A stretch of 64,000 bases of DNA. Source: Sinohyriopsis cumingii. Its lineage: Eukaryota; Mollusca; Bivalvia; Unionida; Unionidae. The notes below the pieces were generated by a model that worked only from the letters and a program-made list of their open reading frames with translations, did not search any database and was not told the origin of the DNA. A program made the position numbers and the translations under genes. The stretch is from contig CM068832.1 in assembly GCA_028554795.2 (NCBI GenBank), positions 87,881,011-87,945,010 of the forward strand, read 5' to 3'. Positions 8,245-22,768 of this stretch are shown one piece after another (position 1 is the stretch's first letter; the number at the start of each line of letters is the position of its first letter).

Positions 8245-11149
8245 TTATGATTTTTTTAAAATATGGTACACATGGCTGAAAATGTGCTTGTTGTGACTAG
8301 ATAACTCTAACCACTGTCTAGTTCCAGTAGAGTTATCTCTCTTAAATGCAATGGAGTACCTGGTTATGTCATTGTCAAATTGACAATCTAGCATTGTTCT
8401 ATATGGCAGTGTGTGACATGCATGCCCAGGTAGGACAGAAAGTATATTTATTTCACAGAACATTAGCATTGAGGTATATGGAGAAACAATTGGTACCGTG
8501 ATACCTAAAGGAAAGAATAGCCTCACAGTGTATCCATAGAAACGCATACATGTGGGCGGCATTTATGAACTATACTAGTTTGATGTAGGAAAACAAATGT
8601 GTGCTGAACAGTTTTGGTCAAATATTGAAAGTTCTTTAAGAATAAAATGTATGAAATCTTCAGAAAATAGCACAGGTTGGCTTTGGATGGGGACTTTTGA
8701 TAACTATAGCTATGATAGATATAGACTTGTGTTACCTGATGCCTTTATGTATGTGCTGTTACCTCCTAGATTGGAATGCATGCAACAAAATAAGTTATGG
8801 AAACATAATATAGTTGATTTTGGCCAAATATTGGCTATTTTACCTGCAAAAGATGAAAAATCGTGTGTACAAAAACAGCTATCTTGTTCTTGTAAGGCAT
8901 GCCATAAACCAGGATAGAGAACACCCTAAGTACACTTGTAGAGAGATCACTTGTACCATGTGCGATGTTCTGGCATGAGTAATTTTTAGGTAATTTATTA
9001 AGGATATGGTATTCCTTCACACTTTGATTTGAATCGTCCTGCTCTAATTGTCCTTTTTTTTTTACACTTTCCTGCTTTGAAATTGTTCATGTAGTTAGTT
9101 CAGTTCTCTTGCATTCCCTTTTGTTGAAGTAGCAGTGAATACCAACAAACAAGAACAGTTTCCTTAAGTCATCATTTCCCATTGGCACTTGTATAAGCCC
9201 AATTATAATCTACTATTGACTTTCAATTAATCCTATTTCTTTCTGTCAAGCTGCTCTTGTGGAATTTCCATGTTTGGTCCAACATTACAGAATGATAACC
9301 ATTTTAGTCACACAGTGCGTATTCATTCCATTCAAATCCACACTGTTCTTGAAACTTTGCATCCCATCGCAAGAATCCAAATTGGCATGAGATGATATCT
9401 GCATGGTTATGGAAGGCTGCACTCTACATGCCGGCATTGTAGAAAATATGAACTATGTGATATGAAAGAGCTGCGTCATCTTAGAAATTAAAATTACATG
9501 ACTCTTGAGGTCCCCACTAAATATAGGAGTCTAAATGTTAGGTTCTCACTTGATCAGTAATGTATTTTGAGATAATTTAATTGCAATGAATTTAATACAG
9601 GTTGTTGATGAACTCATCTATATTACATGGATACTGTATTAGAGGTTACCACACCTTATGTATATCATTCAGTTATCTCCCTTACACCAGTCATAACATA
9701 TCAAGGAAATAAAATCTCACATTTTCAGTGACTGGTTATGAAAACAAAGAGAAGATATGTGAAGTATTATATTAGCCCTCAATCTTGATGCAAATTTAAG
9801 TAGAAGCAATTTAATAATTTCTCACAGTAAAGTTTACAAGTTTAAAAACTGATAAGGTATGTTCTGCTTGGATCTGAGATAAGTTTATCTCTATCTTATG
9901 CCAATTATTATTAAATTCTTATGTAGAAGAAATATACTTTATATGTATCTATACTATCTAAATTATTCACCCTTTTATATTAGATGGAAATGAACACAAC
10001 TTCACTTGAAATTTGGGTACCTGTAAGGGATGTTATAGCACAGTTGCCTTTGGGCTGTCCTTGGACCTGTTGGGCCCTGCCCCATATATTTGTCCAAGGT
10101 AAGGTCATCAAACTTTCACTTCTCATTTCTCGCATTGCTGATTTTGCCTCCTTTAATTCCTTTATCATAAGCTACCTCTCCCTTTTAGATAAACACATTC
10201 CTCCTGTTTTTAACTCCATTTGATGTGCTATACTTAGTGTTTATATTTGGCATTTTTCTGTATTTTATTCCCCTAATTTCACCCCCCAATCCAACATAAC
10301 CACTTATAAGCTGTGATTTACTATATCTGGTGACTGATTGGCTTATTGAAACAATTTTATTCACATTACAAAGGAGGAAAGCTTACTATTTGTGTTACAA
10401 TGAGGATGGGTAGGTGGACCTTTGTGTGAGGACTGGTGGTTAGTGACCTCTTGTATCTGCAGATAGTGTAAAGTGGTCAAAGCTTATACTTTATAATAAG
10501 ATTGGGTCATGTCCACTGGTCTCTGATGTTAAGTTCTGCACCTACCAAACAAATATAAATTCCTTTCTTTTAGGTGAATTGTACATTTTGAAGTAGGACA
10601 GGTACATACTATTTGGTACATTGACCTTTGACCTAGTTATTACATAATATGACATAATGTGATTTATCCCATATCACCTATGTGAAGTTCAATAAGTGCT
10701 GATATGAATAAGATACAGCTCATAGTTGAAAGAATTCATTTTATTTCAAAAGATGATTTTGATGGTGAAGCAAAAGTATGAAAACAATAGTTCAAACAGC
10801 TCAATGACATTTCTATACACATTCATATAAGACATAGGCTAGTACCTCATCAAATTGTTTTTCACAAGTGAGAATAAGTATATTTGTTACTTATACAGTC
10901 CCGAACTATTTCACAGATTATTGGAAAAATTAAGGTTTGCTATAGGTATAACGGTACCAATTGCGCAAGTCCAGGTGGGCGGAGCTTAAGGTGTATGGAA
11001 CATTGTATTCAGAATTAAAGAACAACTCTAGCTGTGATTGGTGCATTATGTAAGAGTTGTACTTTCTGTTTGGCTTTAAAAAAAATGTTGAGCCTCTTGG
11101 CAACATGTGAGTTTGTGTTAATTTCTATCTAGATCATATTTTGTATTTT
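8245..11149. repeat. Long unit L3 (2905 bp)
   Basis: Complete copy sharing the CAGTTTCCTTAAG variant with L2. It also has a private CTTGATCAG near 9549. Confidence 0.93.
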
Positions 11150-14053
11150 TTATGATTTTTTTAAAATATGGTACACATGGCTGAAAATGTGCTTGTTGTG
11201 ACTAGATAACTCTAACCACTGTCTAGTTCCAGTAGAGTTATCTCTCTTAAATGCAATGGAGTACCTGGTTATGTCATTGTCAAATTGACAATCTAGCATT
11301 GTTCTATATGGCAGTGTGTGACATGCATGCCCAGGTAGGACAGAAAGTATATTTATTTCACAGAACATTAGCATTGAGGTATATGGAGAAACAATTGGTA
11401 CCGTGATACCTAAAGGAAAGAATAGCCTCACAGTGTATCCATAGAAACGCATACATGTGGGCGGCATTTATGAACTATACTAGTTTGATGTAGGAAAACA
11501 AATGTGTGCTGAACAGTTTTGGTCAAATATTGAAAGTTCTTTAAGAATAAAATGTATGAAATCTTCAGAAAATAGCACAGGTTGGCTTTGGATGGGGACT
11601 TTTGATAACTATAGCTATGATAGATATAGACTTGTGTTACCTGATGCCTTTATGTATGTGCTGTTACCTCCTAGATTGGAATGCATGCAACAAAATAAGT
11701 TATGGAAACATAATATAGTTGATTTTGGCCAAATATTGGCTATTTTACCTGCAAAAGATGAAAAATCATGTGTACAAAAACAGCTATCTTGTTCTTGTAA
11801 GGCATGCCATAAACCAGGATAGAGAACACTCTAAGTACACTTGTAGAGAGATCACTTGTACCATGTGGGATGTTCTGGCATGAGTAATTTTTAGGTAATT
11901 TATTAAGGATATGGTATTCCTTCACACTTTGATTTGAATCGTCCTGCTCTAATTGTCCTTTTTTTTTACACTTTCCTGCTTTGAAATTGTTCATGTAGTT
12001 AGTTCAGTTCTCTTGCATTCCCTTTTGTTGAAGTAGCAGTGAATACCAACAAACAAGAACAGTTTATTTAAGTCATCATTTCCCATTGGCACTTGTATAA
12101 GCCCAATTATAATCTACTATTGACTTTCAATTAATCCTATTTCTTTCTGTCAAGCTGCTCTTGTGGAATTTCCATGTTTGGTCCAACATTACAGAATGAT
12201 AACCATTTTAGTCACACAGTGCGTATTCATTCCATTCAAATCCACACTGTTCTTGAAACTTTGCATCCCATCGCAAGAATCCAAATTGGCATGAGATGAT
12301 ATCTGCATGGTTATGGAAGGCTGCACTCTACATGTCGGCATTGTAGAAAATATGAACTATGTGATATGAAAGAGCTGCGTCATCTTAGAAATTAAAATTA
12401 CATGACTCTTGAGGTCTCCACTAAATATAGGAGTCTAAATGTTAGGTTCTCACTTTATCAGTAATGAATTTTGAGATAATTTAATTGCAATGAAGTTAAT
12501 ACAGGTTGTTGATGAACTCATCTATATTACATGGATACTGTATTAGAGGTTACCACACCTTATGTATATCATTCAGTTATCTCCCTTACACCAGTCATAA
12601 CATTTCAAGGAAATAAAATCACACATTTTCAGTGACTGGTTATGAAAATAAAAAGAAGATATGTGAAGTATTATATTAGCCCTCAATCTTGATGCAAATG
12701 TAAGTAGAAGCAGTTTAATAATTTCTCACAGTAAAGTTTACAAGTTGAAAAACTGATAAGGTATGTTCTGCTTGGATCTGAGATAAGTTTATCTCTATCT
12801 TATGCTAATTATTATTAAATTCTAATGTAGAAGAAATATACTTTATATGTATCTATATTATCCAAATTATTCACCCTTTTATATTAGATGGAAATGAACA
12901 CAACTTCACTTGAAATGTGGGTACCTGTAAAGGATGTTATAGCACAGTTTCCTTTGGGCTGTCCTTGGACCTGTTGGGCCCTGCCCCATATATTTGTCCA
13001 AGGTAAGGTCATGAAAGTTTCACTTCTCATTTCTCGCATTGCTGATTTTGCCTCCTTTAATTCCTTTATCATAAGCTACCTCTCCCTTTTAGATAAACAC
13101 ATTCCTCCTGTTTTTAACTCCATTTGATGTGCTATACTTAGTGTTTATATTTGGCATTTTTCTGTATTTTATTCCCCTAATTTCACCCCCCAATCCAACA
13201 TAACCACTTATAAGCTCTGATTTACTATATCTGGTGACTGATTGGCTTATTGAAACAATTTTATTCACATTACAAAGGAGGAAAGCTTACTATTTGTGTT
13301 ACAATGAGGATGGGTAGGTGGACCTTTGTGTGAGGACTGGTGGTTAGTGACCTCTTGTATCTGCAGATAGTGTAAAGTGGTCAAAGCTTATACTTTATAA
13401 TAAGATTGGGTCATGTCCACTGGTCTCTGATGTTAAGTTCTGCACCTACCAAACAAATATAAATTCCTTTCTTTTAGGTGAATTGTACATTTTGAAGTAG
13501 GACAGGTACATACTATTTGGTACATTGACCTTTGACCTAGTTATTACATAATATGACATAATGTGATTTATCCCATATCACCTATGTGAAGTTCAATAAG
13601 TGCTGATATGAATAAGATACAACTCATAGTTGAAAGAATTCATTTTATTTCAAAAGATGATTTTGATGGTGAAGCAAAAGTACGAAAACAATAGTTCAAA
13701 CAGCTCAATGACATTTCTATACACATTCATATAAGACATAGGCTAGTACCTCATCAAATTGTTTTTCACAAGTGTGACTAAGTATATTTGTTACTTATAC
13801 AGTCCCGAACTATTTCACAGATTATTGGAAAAATTAAGGTTTGCTATAGGTATAACGGTACCAATTGCGCAAGTCCAGGTGGGCGGAGCTTAAGGTGTAT
13901 GGAACATTGTATTCAGAATTAAAGAACAACTCTAGCTGTGATTGGTGCATTATGTAAGAGTTGTACATTCTGTTTGGCTTTAAAAAAAATGTTGAGCCTC
14001 TTGGCAACATGTGAGTTTGTGTTAATTTCTATCTAGATCATATTTTGTATTTT
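11150..14053. repeat. Long unit L4 (2904 bp)
   Basis: Complete copy nearly identical to the partial unit at 1-2434. It has the same ATGTGGGTACC and GTTTCC variants near 12915-12950. I noticed only about three differences over 2.4 kb, including TATCCAAATT near 12860 and AAGCTCTGATT near 13212. Confidence 0.93.
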
Positions 14054-16959
14054 TTATGATTTTTTTAAAATATGGTACACATGGCTGAAAATGTGCTTGT
14101 TGTGACTAGATAACTCTAACCACTGTCTAGTTCCAGTAGAGTTATCTCTCTTAAATGCAATGGAGTACCTGGTTATGTCATTGTCAAATTGACAATCTAG
14201 CATTGTTCTATATGGCAGTGTGTGACATGCATGCCCAGGTAGGACAGAAAGTATATTTATTTCACAGAACATTAGCATTGAGGTATATGGAGAAACAATT
14301 GGTACCGTGATACCTAAAGGAAAGAATAGCCTCACAGTGTATCCATAGAAACGCATACATGTTGGCGGCATTTATGAACTATACTAGTCTGATGTAGGAA
14401 AACAAATGTGTGCTGAACAGTTTTGGTCAAATATTGAAAGTTCTTTAAGAATAAAATGTATGAAATCTTCAGAAAATAGCACAGGTTGGCTTTGGATGGG
14501 GACTTTTGATAACTATAGCTATGATAGATATAGACTTGTGTTACCTGATGCCTTTATGTATGTGCTGTTACCTCCTAGATTGGAATGCATGCAACAAAAT
14601 AAGTTATGGAAACATAATATAGTTGATTTTGGCCAAATATTGGCTATTTTACCTGCAAAAGATGAAAAATCATGTGTACAAAAACAGCTATCTTGTTCTT
14701 GTAAGGCATGCCATAAACCAGGATAGAGAACACTCTAAGTACACTTGTAGAGAGATCACTTGTACCATGTGGGATGTTCTGGCATGAGTAATTTTTAGGT
14801 AATATATTAAGGATATGGTATTCCTTCACACTTTGATTTGAATCGTCCTGCTCTAATTGTCCTTTTTTTTTTTTACACTTTCCTGCCTTGAAATTGTTCA
14901 TGTAGTTAGTTCAGTTCTCTTGCATTCCCTTTTGTTGAAGTAGCAGTGAATACCAACAAACAAGAACAGTTTATTTAAGTCATCATTTCCCATTGGCACT
15001 TGTATAAGCCCAATTATAATCTACTATTGACTTTCAATTAATCCTATTTCTTTCTGTCAAGCTGCTCTTGTGGAATTTCCATGTTTGGTCCAACATTACA
15101 GAATGATAACCATTTTAGTCACACAGTGCGTATTCATTCCATTCAAATCCACACTGTTCTTGAAACTTTGCATCCCATCGCAAGAATCCAAATTGGCATG
15201 AGATGATATCTGCATGGTTATGGAAGGCTGCACTCTACATGCCGGCATTGTAGAAAATATGAACTATGTGATATGAAAGAGCTGCGTCATCTTAGAAATT
15301 AAAATTACATGACTCTCGAGGTCCCCACTAAATATAGGAGTCTAAATGTTAGGTTCTCACTTTATCAGTAATGTATTTTGAGATAATTTAATTGCAATGA
15401 AGTTAATACAGGTTGTTGATGAACTCATCTATATTACATGGATACTGTATTAGAGGTTACCACACCTTATGTATATCATTCAGTTATCTCCCTTACACCA
15501 GTCATAACATTTCAAGGAAATAAAATCTCACATTTTCAGTGACTGGTTATGAAAATAAAGAGAAGATTTGTGAAGTATTATATTAGCCCTCAATCTTGAT
15601 GCAAATGTAAGTAGAAGCAATTTAATAATTTCTCACAGTAAAGTTTACAAGTTTAAAAACTGATAAGGTATGTTCTGCTTGGATCTGAGATAAGTTTATC
15701 TCTATCTTATGCTAATTATTATTAAATTCTTATGTAGAAGAAATATACTTTATATGTATCTATATTATCTAAATTATTCACCCTTTTATATTAGATGGAA
15801 ATGAACACAACTTCACTTGAAATTTTGGTACCTGTAAGGGATGTTATAGCACAGTTGCCTTTGGGCTGTCCTTGGACCTGTTGGGCCCTGCCCCATATAT
15901 TTGTCCAAGGTAAGGTCATCAAACTTTCACTTCTCATTTCTCGCATTGCTGATTTTGCCTCCTTTAATTCCTTTATCATAAGCTACCTCTCCCTTTTAGA
16001 TAAACACATTCCTCCTGTTTTTAACTCCATTTGATGTGCTATACTTAGTGTTTATATTTGGCATTTTTCTGTATTTTATTCCCCTAATTTCACCCCCCAA
16101 TCCAACATAACCACTTATAAGCTGTGATTTACTATATCTGGTGACTGATTGGCTTATTGAAACAATTTTATTCACATTACAAAGGAGGAAAGCTTACTAT
16201 TTGTGTTACAATGAGGATGGGTAGGTGGACCTTTGTGTGAGGACTGGTGGTTAGTGACCTCTTGTATCTGCAGATAGTGTAAAGTGGTCAAAGCTTATAC
16301 TTTATAATAAGATTGGGTCATGTCCACTGGTCTCTGATGTTAAGTTCTGCACCTACCAAACAAATATAAATTCCTTTCTTTTAGGTGAATTGTACATTTT
16401 GAAGTAGGACAGGTACATACTATTTGGTACATTGACCTTTGACCTAGTTATTACATAATATGACATAATGTGATTTATCCCATATCACCTATGTGAAGTT
16501 CAATAAGTGCTGATATGAATAAGATACAACTCATAGTTGAAAGAATTCATTTTATTTCAAAAGATGATTTTGATGGTGAAGCAAAAGTATGAAAACAATA
16601 GTTCAAACAGCTCAATGACATTTCTATACACATTCATATAAGACATAGGCTAGTACCTCATCAAATTGTTTTTCACAAGTGTGACTAAGTATATTTGTTA
16701 CTTATACAGTCCCAAACTATTTCACAGATTATTGGAAAAATTAAGGTTTGCTATAGGTATAACGGTACCAATTGCGCAAGTCCAGGTGGGCGGAGCTTAA
16801 GGTGTATGGAACATTGTATTCAGAATTAAAGAACAACTCTAGCTGTGATTGGTGCATTATGTAAGAGTTGTACATTCTGTTTGGCTTTAAAAAAATGTTG
16901 AGCCTCTTGGCAACATGTGAGTTTGTGTTAATTTCTATCTAGATCATATTTTGTATTTT
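14054..16959. repeat. Long unit L5 (2906 bp)
   Basis: Complete copy that matches L1 closely up to about 15.7 kb (12-T run, CTCGAGG) and diverges from it after that. It has a private GAAATTTTGGTA near 15821. Confidence 0.93.
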
Positions 16960-19864
16960 TTATGATTTTTTTAAAATATGGTATACATGGCTGAAAATGT
17001 GCTTGTTGTGACTAGATAACTCTAACCACTGTCTAGTTCCAGTAGAGTTATCTCTCTTAAATGCAATGGAGTACCTGGTTATGTCATTGTCAAATTGACA
17101 ATCTAGCATTGTTCTATATGGCAGTGTGTGACATGCATGCCCAGGTAGGACAGAAAGTATATTTATTTCACAGAACATTAGCATTGAGGTATATGGAGAA
17201 ACAATTGGTACCGTGATACCTAAAGGAAAGAATAGCCTCACAGTGTATCCATAGAAACGCATACATGTGGGCGGCATTTATGAACTATACTAGTCTGATG
17301 TAGGAAAACAAATGTGTGCTGAACAGTTTTGGTCAAATATTGAAAGTTCTTTAAGAATAAAATGTATGAAATCTTCAGAAAATAGCACAGGTTGGCTTTG
17401 GATGGGGACTTTTGATAACTATAGCTATGATAGATATAGACTTGTGTTACCTGATGCCTTTATGTATGTGCTGTTACCTCCTAGATTGGAATGCATGCAA
17501 CAAAATAAGTTATGGAAACATAATATAGTTGATTTTGGCCAAATATTGGCTATTTTACCTGCAAAAGATGAAAAATCATGTGTACAAAAACAGCTATCTT
17601 GTTCTTGTAAGGCATGCCATAAACCAGGATAGAGAACACTCTAAGTACACTTGTAGAGAGATCACTTGTACCATGTGGGATGTTCTGGCATGAGTAATTT
17701 TTAGGTAATATATTAAGGATATGGTATTCCTTCACACTTTGATTTGAATCGTCCTGCTCTAATTGTCCTTTTTTTTTTTTACACTTTCCTGCCTTGAAAT
17801 TGTTCATGTAGTTAGTTCAGTTCTCTTGCATTCCCTTTTGTTGAAGTAGCAGTGAATACCAACAAACAAGAACAGTTTATTTAAGTCATCATTTCCCATT
17901 GGCACTCGTATAAGCCCAATTATAATCTACTATTGACTTTCAATTAATCCTATTTCTTTCTGTCAAGCTGCTCTTGTGGAATTTCCATGTTTGGTCCAAC
18001 ATTACAGAATGATAACCATTTTAGTCACACAGTGCGTATTCATTCCATTCAAATCCACACTGTTCTTGAAACTTTGCATCCCATCGCAAGAATCCAAATT
18101 GGCATGAGATGATATCTGCATGGTTATGGAAGGCTGCACTCTACATGCCGGCATTGTAGAAAATATGAACTATGTGATATGAAAGAGCTGCGTCATCTTA
18201 GAAATTAAAATTACATGACTCTCGAGGTCCCCACTAAATATAGGAGTCTAAATGTTAGGTTCTCACTTTATCAGTAATGTATTTTGAGATAATTTAATTG
18301 CAATGAAGTTAATACAGGTTGTTGATGAACTCATCTATATTACATGGATACTGTATTAGAGGTTACCACACCTTATGTATATCATTCAGTTATCTCCCTT
18401 ACACCAGTCATAACATTTCAAGGAAATAAAAATCTCACATTTTCAGTGACTGGTTATGAAAATAAAGAGAAGATTTGTGAAGTATTATATTAGCCCTCAA
18501 TCTTGATGCAAATGTAGTAGAAGCAATTTAATAATTTCTCACAGTAAAGTTTACAAGTTTAAAAACTGATAAGGTATGTTCTGCTTGGATCTGAGATAAG
18601 TTTATCTCTATCTTATGCCAATTATTATTAAATTCTTATGTAGAAGAAATATACTTTATATGTATCTATATTAACTAAATTATTCACCCTTTTATATTAG
18701 ATGGAAATGAACACAACTTCACTTGAAATTTGGGTACCTGTAAGGGATGTTATAGCACAGTTGCCTTTGGGCTGTCCTTGGACCTGTTGGGCCCTGCCCC
18801 ATATATTTGTCCAAGGTAAGGTCATCAAACTTTCACTTCTCATTTCTCGCATTGCTGATTTTGCCTCCTTTAATTCCTTTATCATAAGCTACCTCTCCCT
18901 TTTAGATAAACACATTCCTCCTGTTTTTAACTCCATTTGATGTGCTATACTTAGTGTTTATATTTGGCATTTTTCTGTATTTTATTCCCCTAATTTCACC
19001 CCCAATCCAACATAACCACTTATAAGCTGTGATTTACTATATCTGGTGACTGATTGGCTTATTGAAACAATTTTATTCACATTACAAAGGAGGAAAGCTT
19101 ACTATTTGTGTTACAATGAGGATGGGTAGGTGGACCTTTGTGTGAGGACTGGTGGTTAGTGACCTCTTGTATCTGCAGATAGTGTAAAGTGGTCAAAGCT
19201 TATACTTTATAATAAGATTGGGTCATGTCCACTGGTCTCTGATGTTAAGTTCTGCACCTACCAAACAAATATAAATTCCTTTCTTTTAGGTGAATTGTAC
19301 ATTTTGAAGTAGGACAGGTACATACTATTTGGTACATTGACCTTTGACCTAGTTATTACATAATATGACATAATGTGATTTATCCCATATCACCGATGTG
19401 AAGTTCAATAAGTGCTGATATGAATAAGATACAACTCATAGTTGAAAGAATTCATTTCATTTCAAAAGATGATTTTGATGGTGAAGCAAAAGTATGAAAA
19501 CAATAGTTCAAACAGCTCAATGACATTTCTATACACATTCATATAAGACATAGGCTAGTACCTCATCAAATTGTTTTTCACAAGTGTGACTAAGTATATT
19601 TGTTACTTATACAGTCCCGAACTATTTCACAGATTATTGGAAAAATTAAGGTTTGCTATAGGTATAACGGTACCAATTGCGCAAGTCCAGGTGGGCGGAG
19701 CTTAAGGTGTATGGAACATTGTATTCAGAATTAAAGAACAACTCTAGCTGTGATTGGTGCATTATGTAAGAGTTGTACATTCTGTTTGGCTTTAAAAAAA
19801 TGTTGAGCCTCTTGGCAACATGTGAGTTTGTGTTAATTTCTATCTAGATCATATTTTGTATTTT
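16960..19864. repeat. Long unit L6 (2905 bp)
   Basis: Complete copy with a private GGTATACATGG near 16980, a five-C tract near 19000 (usually six) and CACCGATGTG near 19392 shared with L7. Confidence 0.93.
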
Positions 19865-22768
19865 TTATGATTTTTTTAAAATATGGTACACATGGCTGAA
19901 AATGTGCTTGTTGTGACTAGATAACTCTAACCACTGTCTAGTTCCAGTAGAGTTATCTCTCTTAAATGCAATGGAGTACCTGGTTATGTCATTGTCAAAT
20001 TGACAATCTAGCATTGTTCTATATGGCAGTGTGTGACATGCATGCCCAGGTAGGACAGAAAGTATATTTATTTCACAGAACATTAGCATTGAGGTATATG
20101 GAGAAACAATTGGTACCGTGATACCTAAAGGAAAGAATAGCCTCACAGTGTATCCATAGAAACGCATACATGTGGGCGGCATTTATGAACTATACTAGTC
20201 TGATGTAGGAAAACAAATGTGTGCTGAACAGTTTTGGTCAAATATTGAAAGTTCTTTAAGAATAAAATGTATGAAATCTTCAGAAAATAGCACAGGTTGG
20301 CTTTGGATGGGGACTTTTGATAACTATAGCTATGATAGATATAGACTTGTGTTACCTGATGCCTTTATGTAAGTGCTGTTACCTCCTAGATTGGATTGCA
20401 TGCAACAAAATAAGTTATGGAAACATAATATAGTTAATTTTGGCCAAATATTGGCTATTTTACCTGCAAAAGATGAAAAATCATGTGTACAAAAACAGCT
20501 ATCTTGTTCTTGTAAGGCATGCCATAAACCAGGATAGAGAACACTCTAAGTACACTTGTAGAGAGATCACTTGTACCATGTGGGATGTTCTGGCATGAGT
20601 AATTTTTAGGTAATATATTAAGGATATTGTATTCCTTCACACTTTGATTTGAATCGTCCTGCTCTAATTGTCCTTTTTTTTTTACACTTTCCTGCCTTGA
20701 AATTGTTCATGTAGTTAGTTCAGTTCTCTTGCATTCCCTTTTGTTGAAGTAGCAGTGAATACCAACAAACAAGAACAGTTTATTTAAGTCATCATTTCCC
20801 ATTGGCACTTGTATAAGCCCAATTATAATCTACTATTGACTTTCAATTAATCCTATTTCTTTCTGTCAAGCTGCTCTTGTGGAATTTCCATGTTTGGTCC
20901 AACATTACAGAATGATAACCATTTTAGTCACACAGTGCGTATTCATTCCATTCAAATCCACACTGTTCTTGAAACTTTGCATCCCATCGCAAGAATCCAA
21001 ATTGGCATGAGATGATATCTGCATGGTTATGGAAGGCTGCACTCTACATGCCGGCATTGTAGAAAATATGAACTATGTGATATGAAAGAGCTGCGTCATC
21101 TTAGAAATTAAAATTACATGACTCTCGAGGTCCCCACTAAATATAGGAGTCTAAATGTTAGGTTCTCACTTTATCAGTAATGTATTTTGAGATAATTTAA
21201 TTGCAATGAAGTTAATACAGGTTGTTGATGAACTCATCTATATTACATGGATACTGTATTAGAGGTTACCACACCTTATGTATATCATTCAGTTATCTCC
21301 CTTACACCAGTCATAACATTTCAAGGAAATAAAATCTCACATTTTCAGTGACTGGTTATGAAAATAAAGAGAAGATTTGTGAAGTATTATATTAGCCCTC
21401 AATCTTGATGCAAATGTAAGTAGAAGCAATTTAATAATTTCTCACAGTAAAGTTTACAAGTTTAAAAACTGATAAGGTATGTTCTGCTTGGATCTGAGAT
21501 AAGTTTATCTCTATCTTATGCCAATTATTATTAAATTCTTATGTAGAAGAAATATACTTTATATGTATCTATATTAACTAAATTATTCACCCTTTTATAT
21601 TAGATGGAAATGAACACAACTTCACTTGAAATTTGGGTACCTGTAAGGGATGTTATAGCACAGTTGCCTTTGGGCTGTCCTTGGACCTGTTGGGCCCTGC
21701 CCCATATATTTGTCCAAGGTAAGGTCATCAAACTTTCACTTCTCATTTCTCGCATTGCTGATTTTCCCTCCTTTAATTCCTTTATCATAAGCTACCTCTC
21801 CCTTTTAGATAAACACATTCCTCCTGTTTTTAACTCCATTTGATGTGCTATACTTAGTGTTTATATTTGGCATTTTTCTGTATTTTATTCCCCTAATTTC
21901 ACCCCCCAATCCAACATAACCACTTATAAGCTGTGATTTACTATATCTGGTGACTGATTGGCTTATTGAAACAATTTTATTCACATTACAAAGGAGGAAA
22001 GCTTACTATTTGTGTTACAATGAGGATGGGTAGGTGGACCTTTGTGTGAGGACTGGTGGTTAGTGACCTCTTGTATCTGCAGATAGTGTAAAGTGGTCAA
22101 AGCTTATACTTTATAATAAGATTGGGTCATGTCCACTGGTCTCTGATGTTAAGTTCTGCACCTACCAAACAAATATAAATTCCTTTCTTTTAGGTGAATT
22201 GTACATTTTGAAGTAGGACAGGTACATACTATTTGGTACATTGACCTTTGACCTAGTTATTACATAATATGACATAATGTGATTTATCCCATATCACCGA
22301 TGTGAAGTTCAATAAGTGCTGATATGAATAAGATACAACTCATAGTTGAAAGAATTCATTTTATTTCAAAAGATGATTTTGATGGTGAAGCAAAAGTATG
22401 AAAACAATAGTTCAAACAGCTCAATGACATTTCTATACACATTCATATAAGACATAGGCTAGTACCTCATCAAATTGTTTTTCACAAGTGAGACTAAGTA
22501 TATTTGTTACTTATACAGTCCCGAACTATTTCACAGATTATTGGAAAAATTAAGGTTTGCTATAGGTATAACGGTACCAATTGCGCAAGTCCAGGTGGGC
22601 GGAGCTTAAGGTGTATGGAACATTGTATTCAGAATTAAAGAACAACTCTAGCTGTGATTGGTGCATTATGTAAGAGTTGTACTTTCTGTTTGGCTTAAAA
22701 AAAATGTTGAGCCTCTTGGAAACATGTGAGTTTGTGTTAATTTCTATCTAGATCATATTTTGTATTTT
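19865..22768. repeat. Long unit L7 (2904 bp)
   Basis: Complete copy. The 106-codon plus ORF is interrupted here by TATGTAAGTG near 20369. It carries GATTTTCCCTCC near 21762, a variant otherwise seen only in certain short units (types near 30646, 36790, 42941, 52160 and 58310). Confidence 0.93.
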
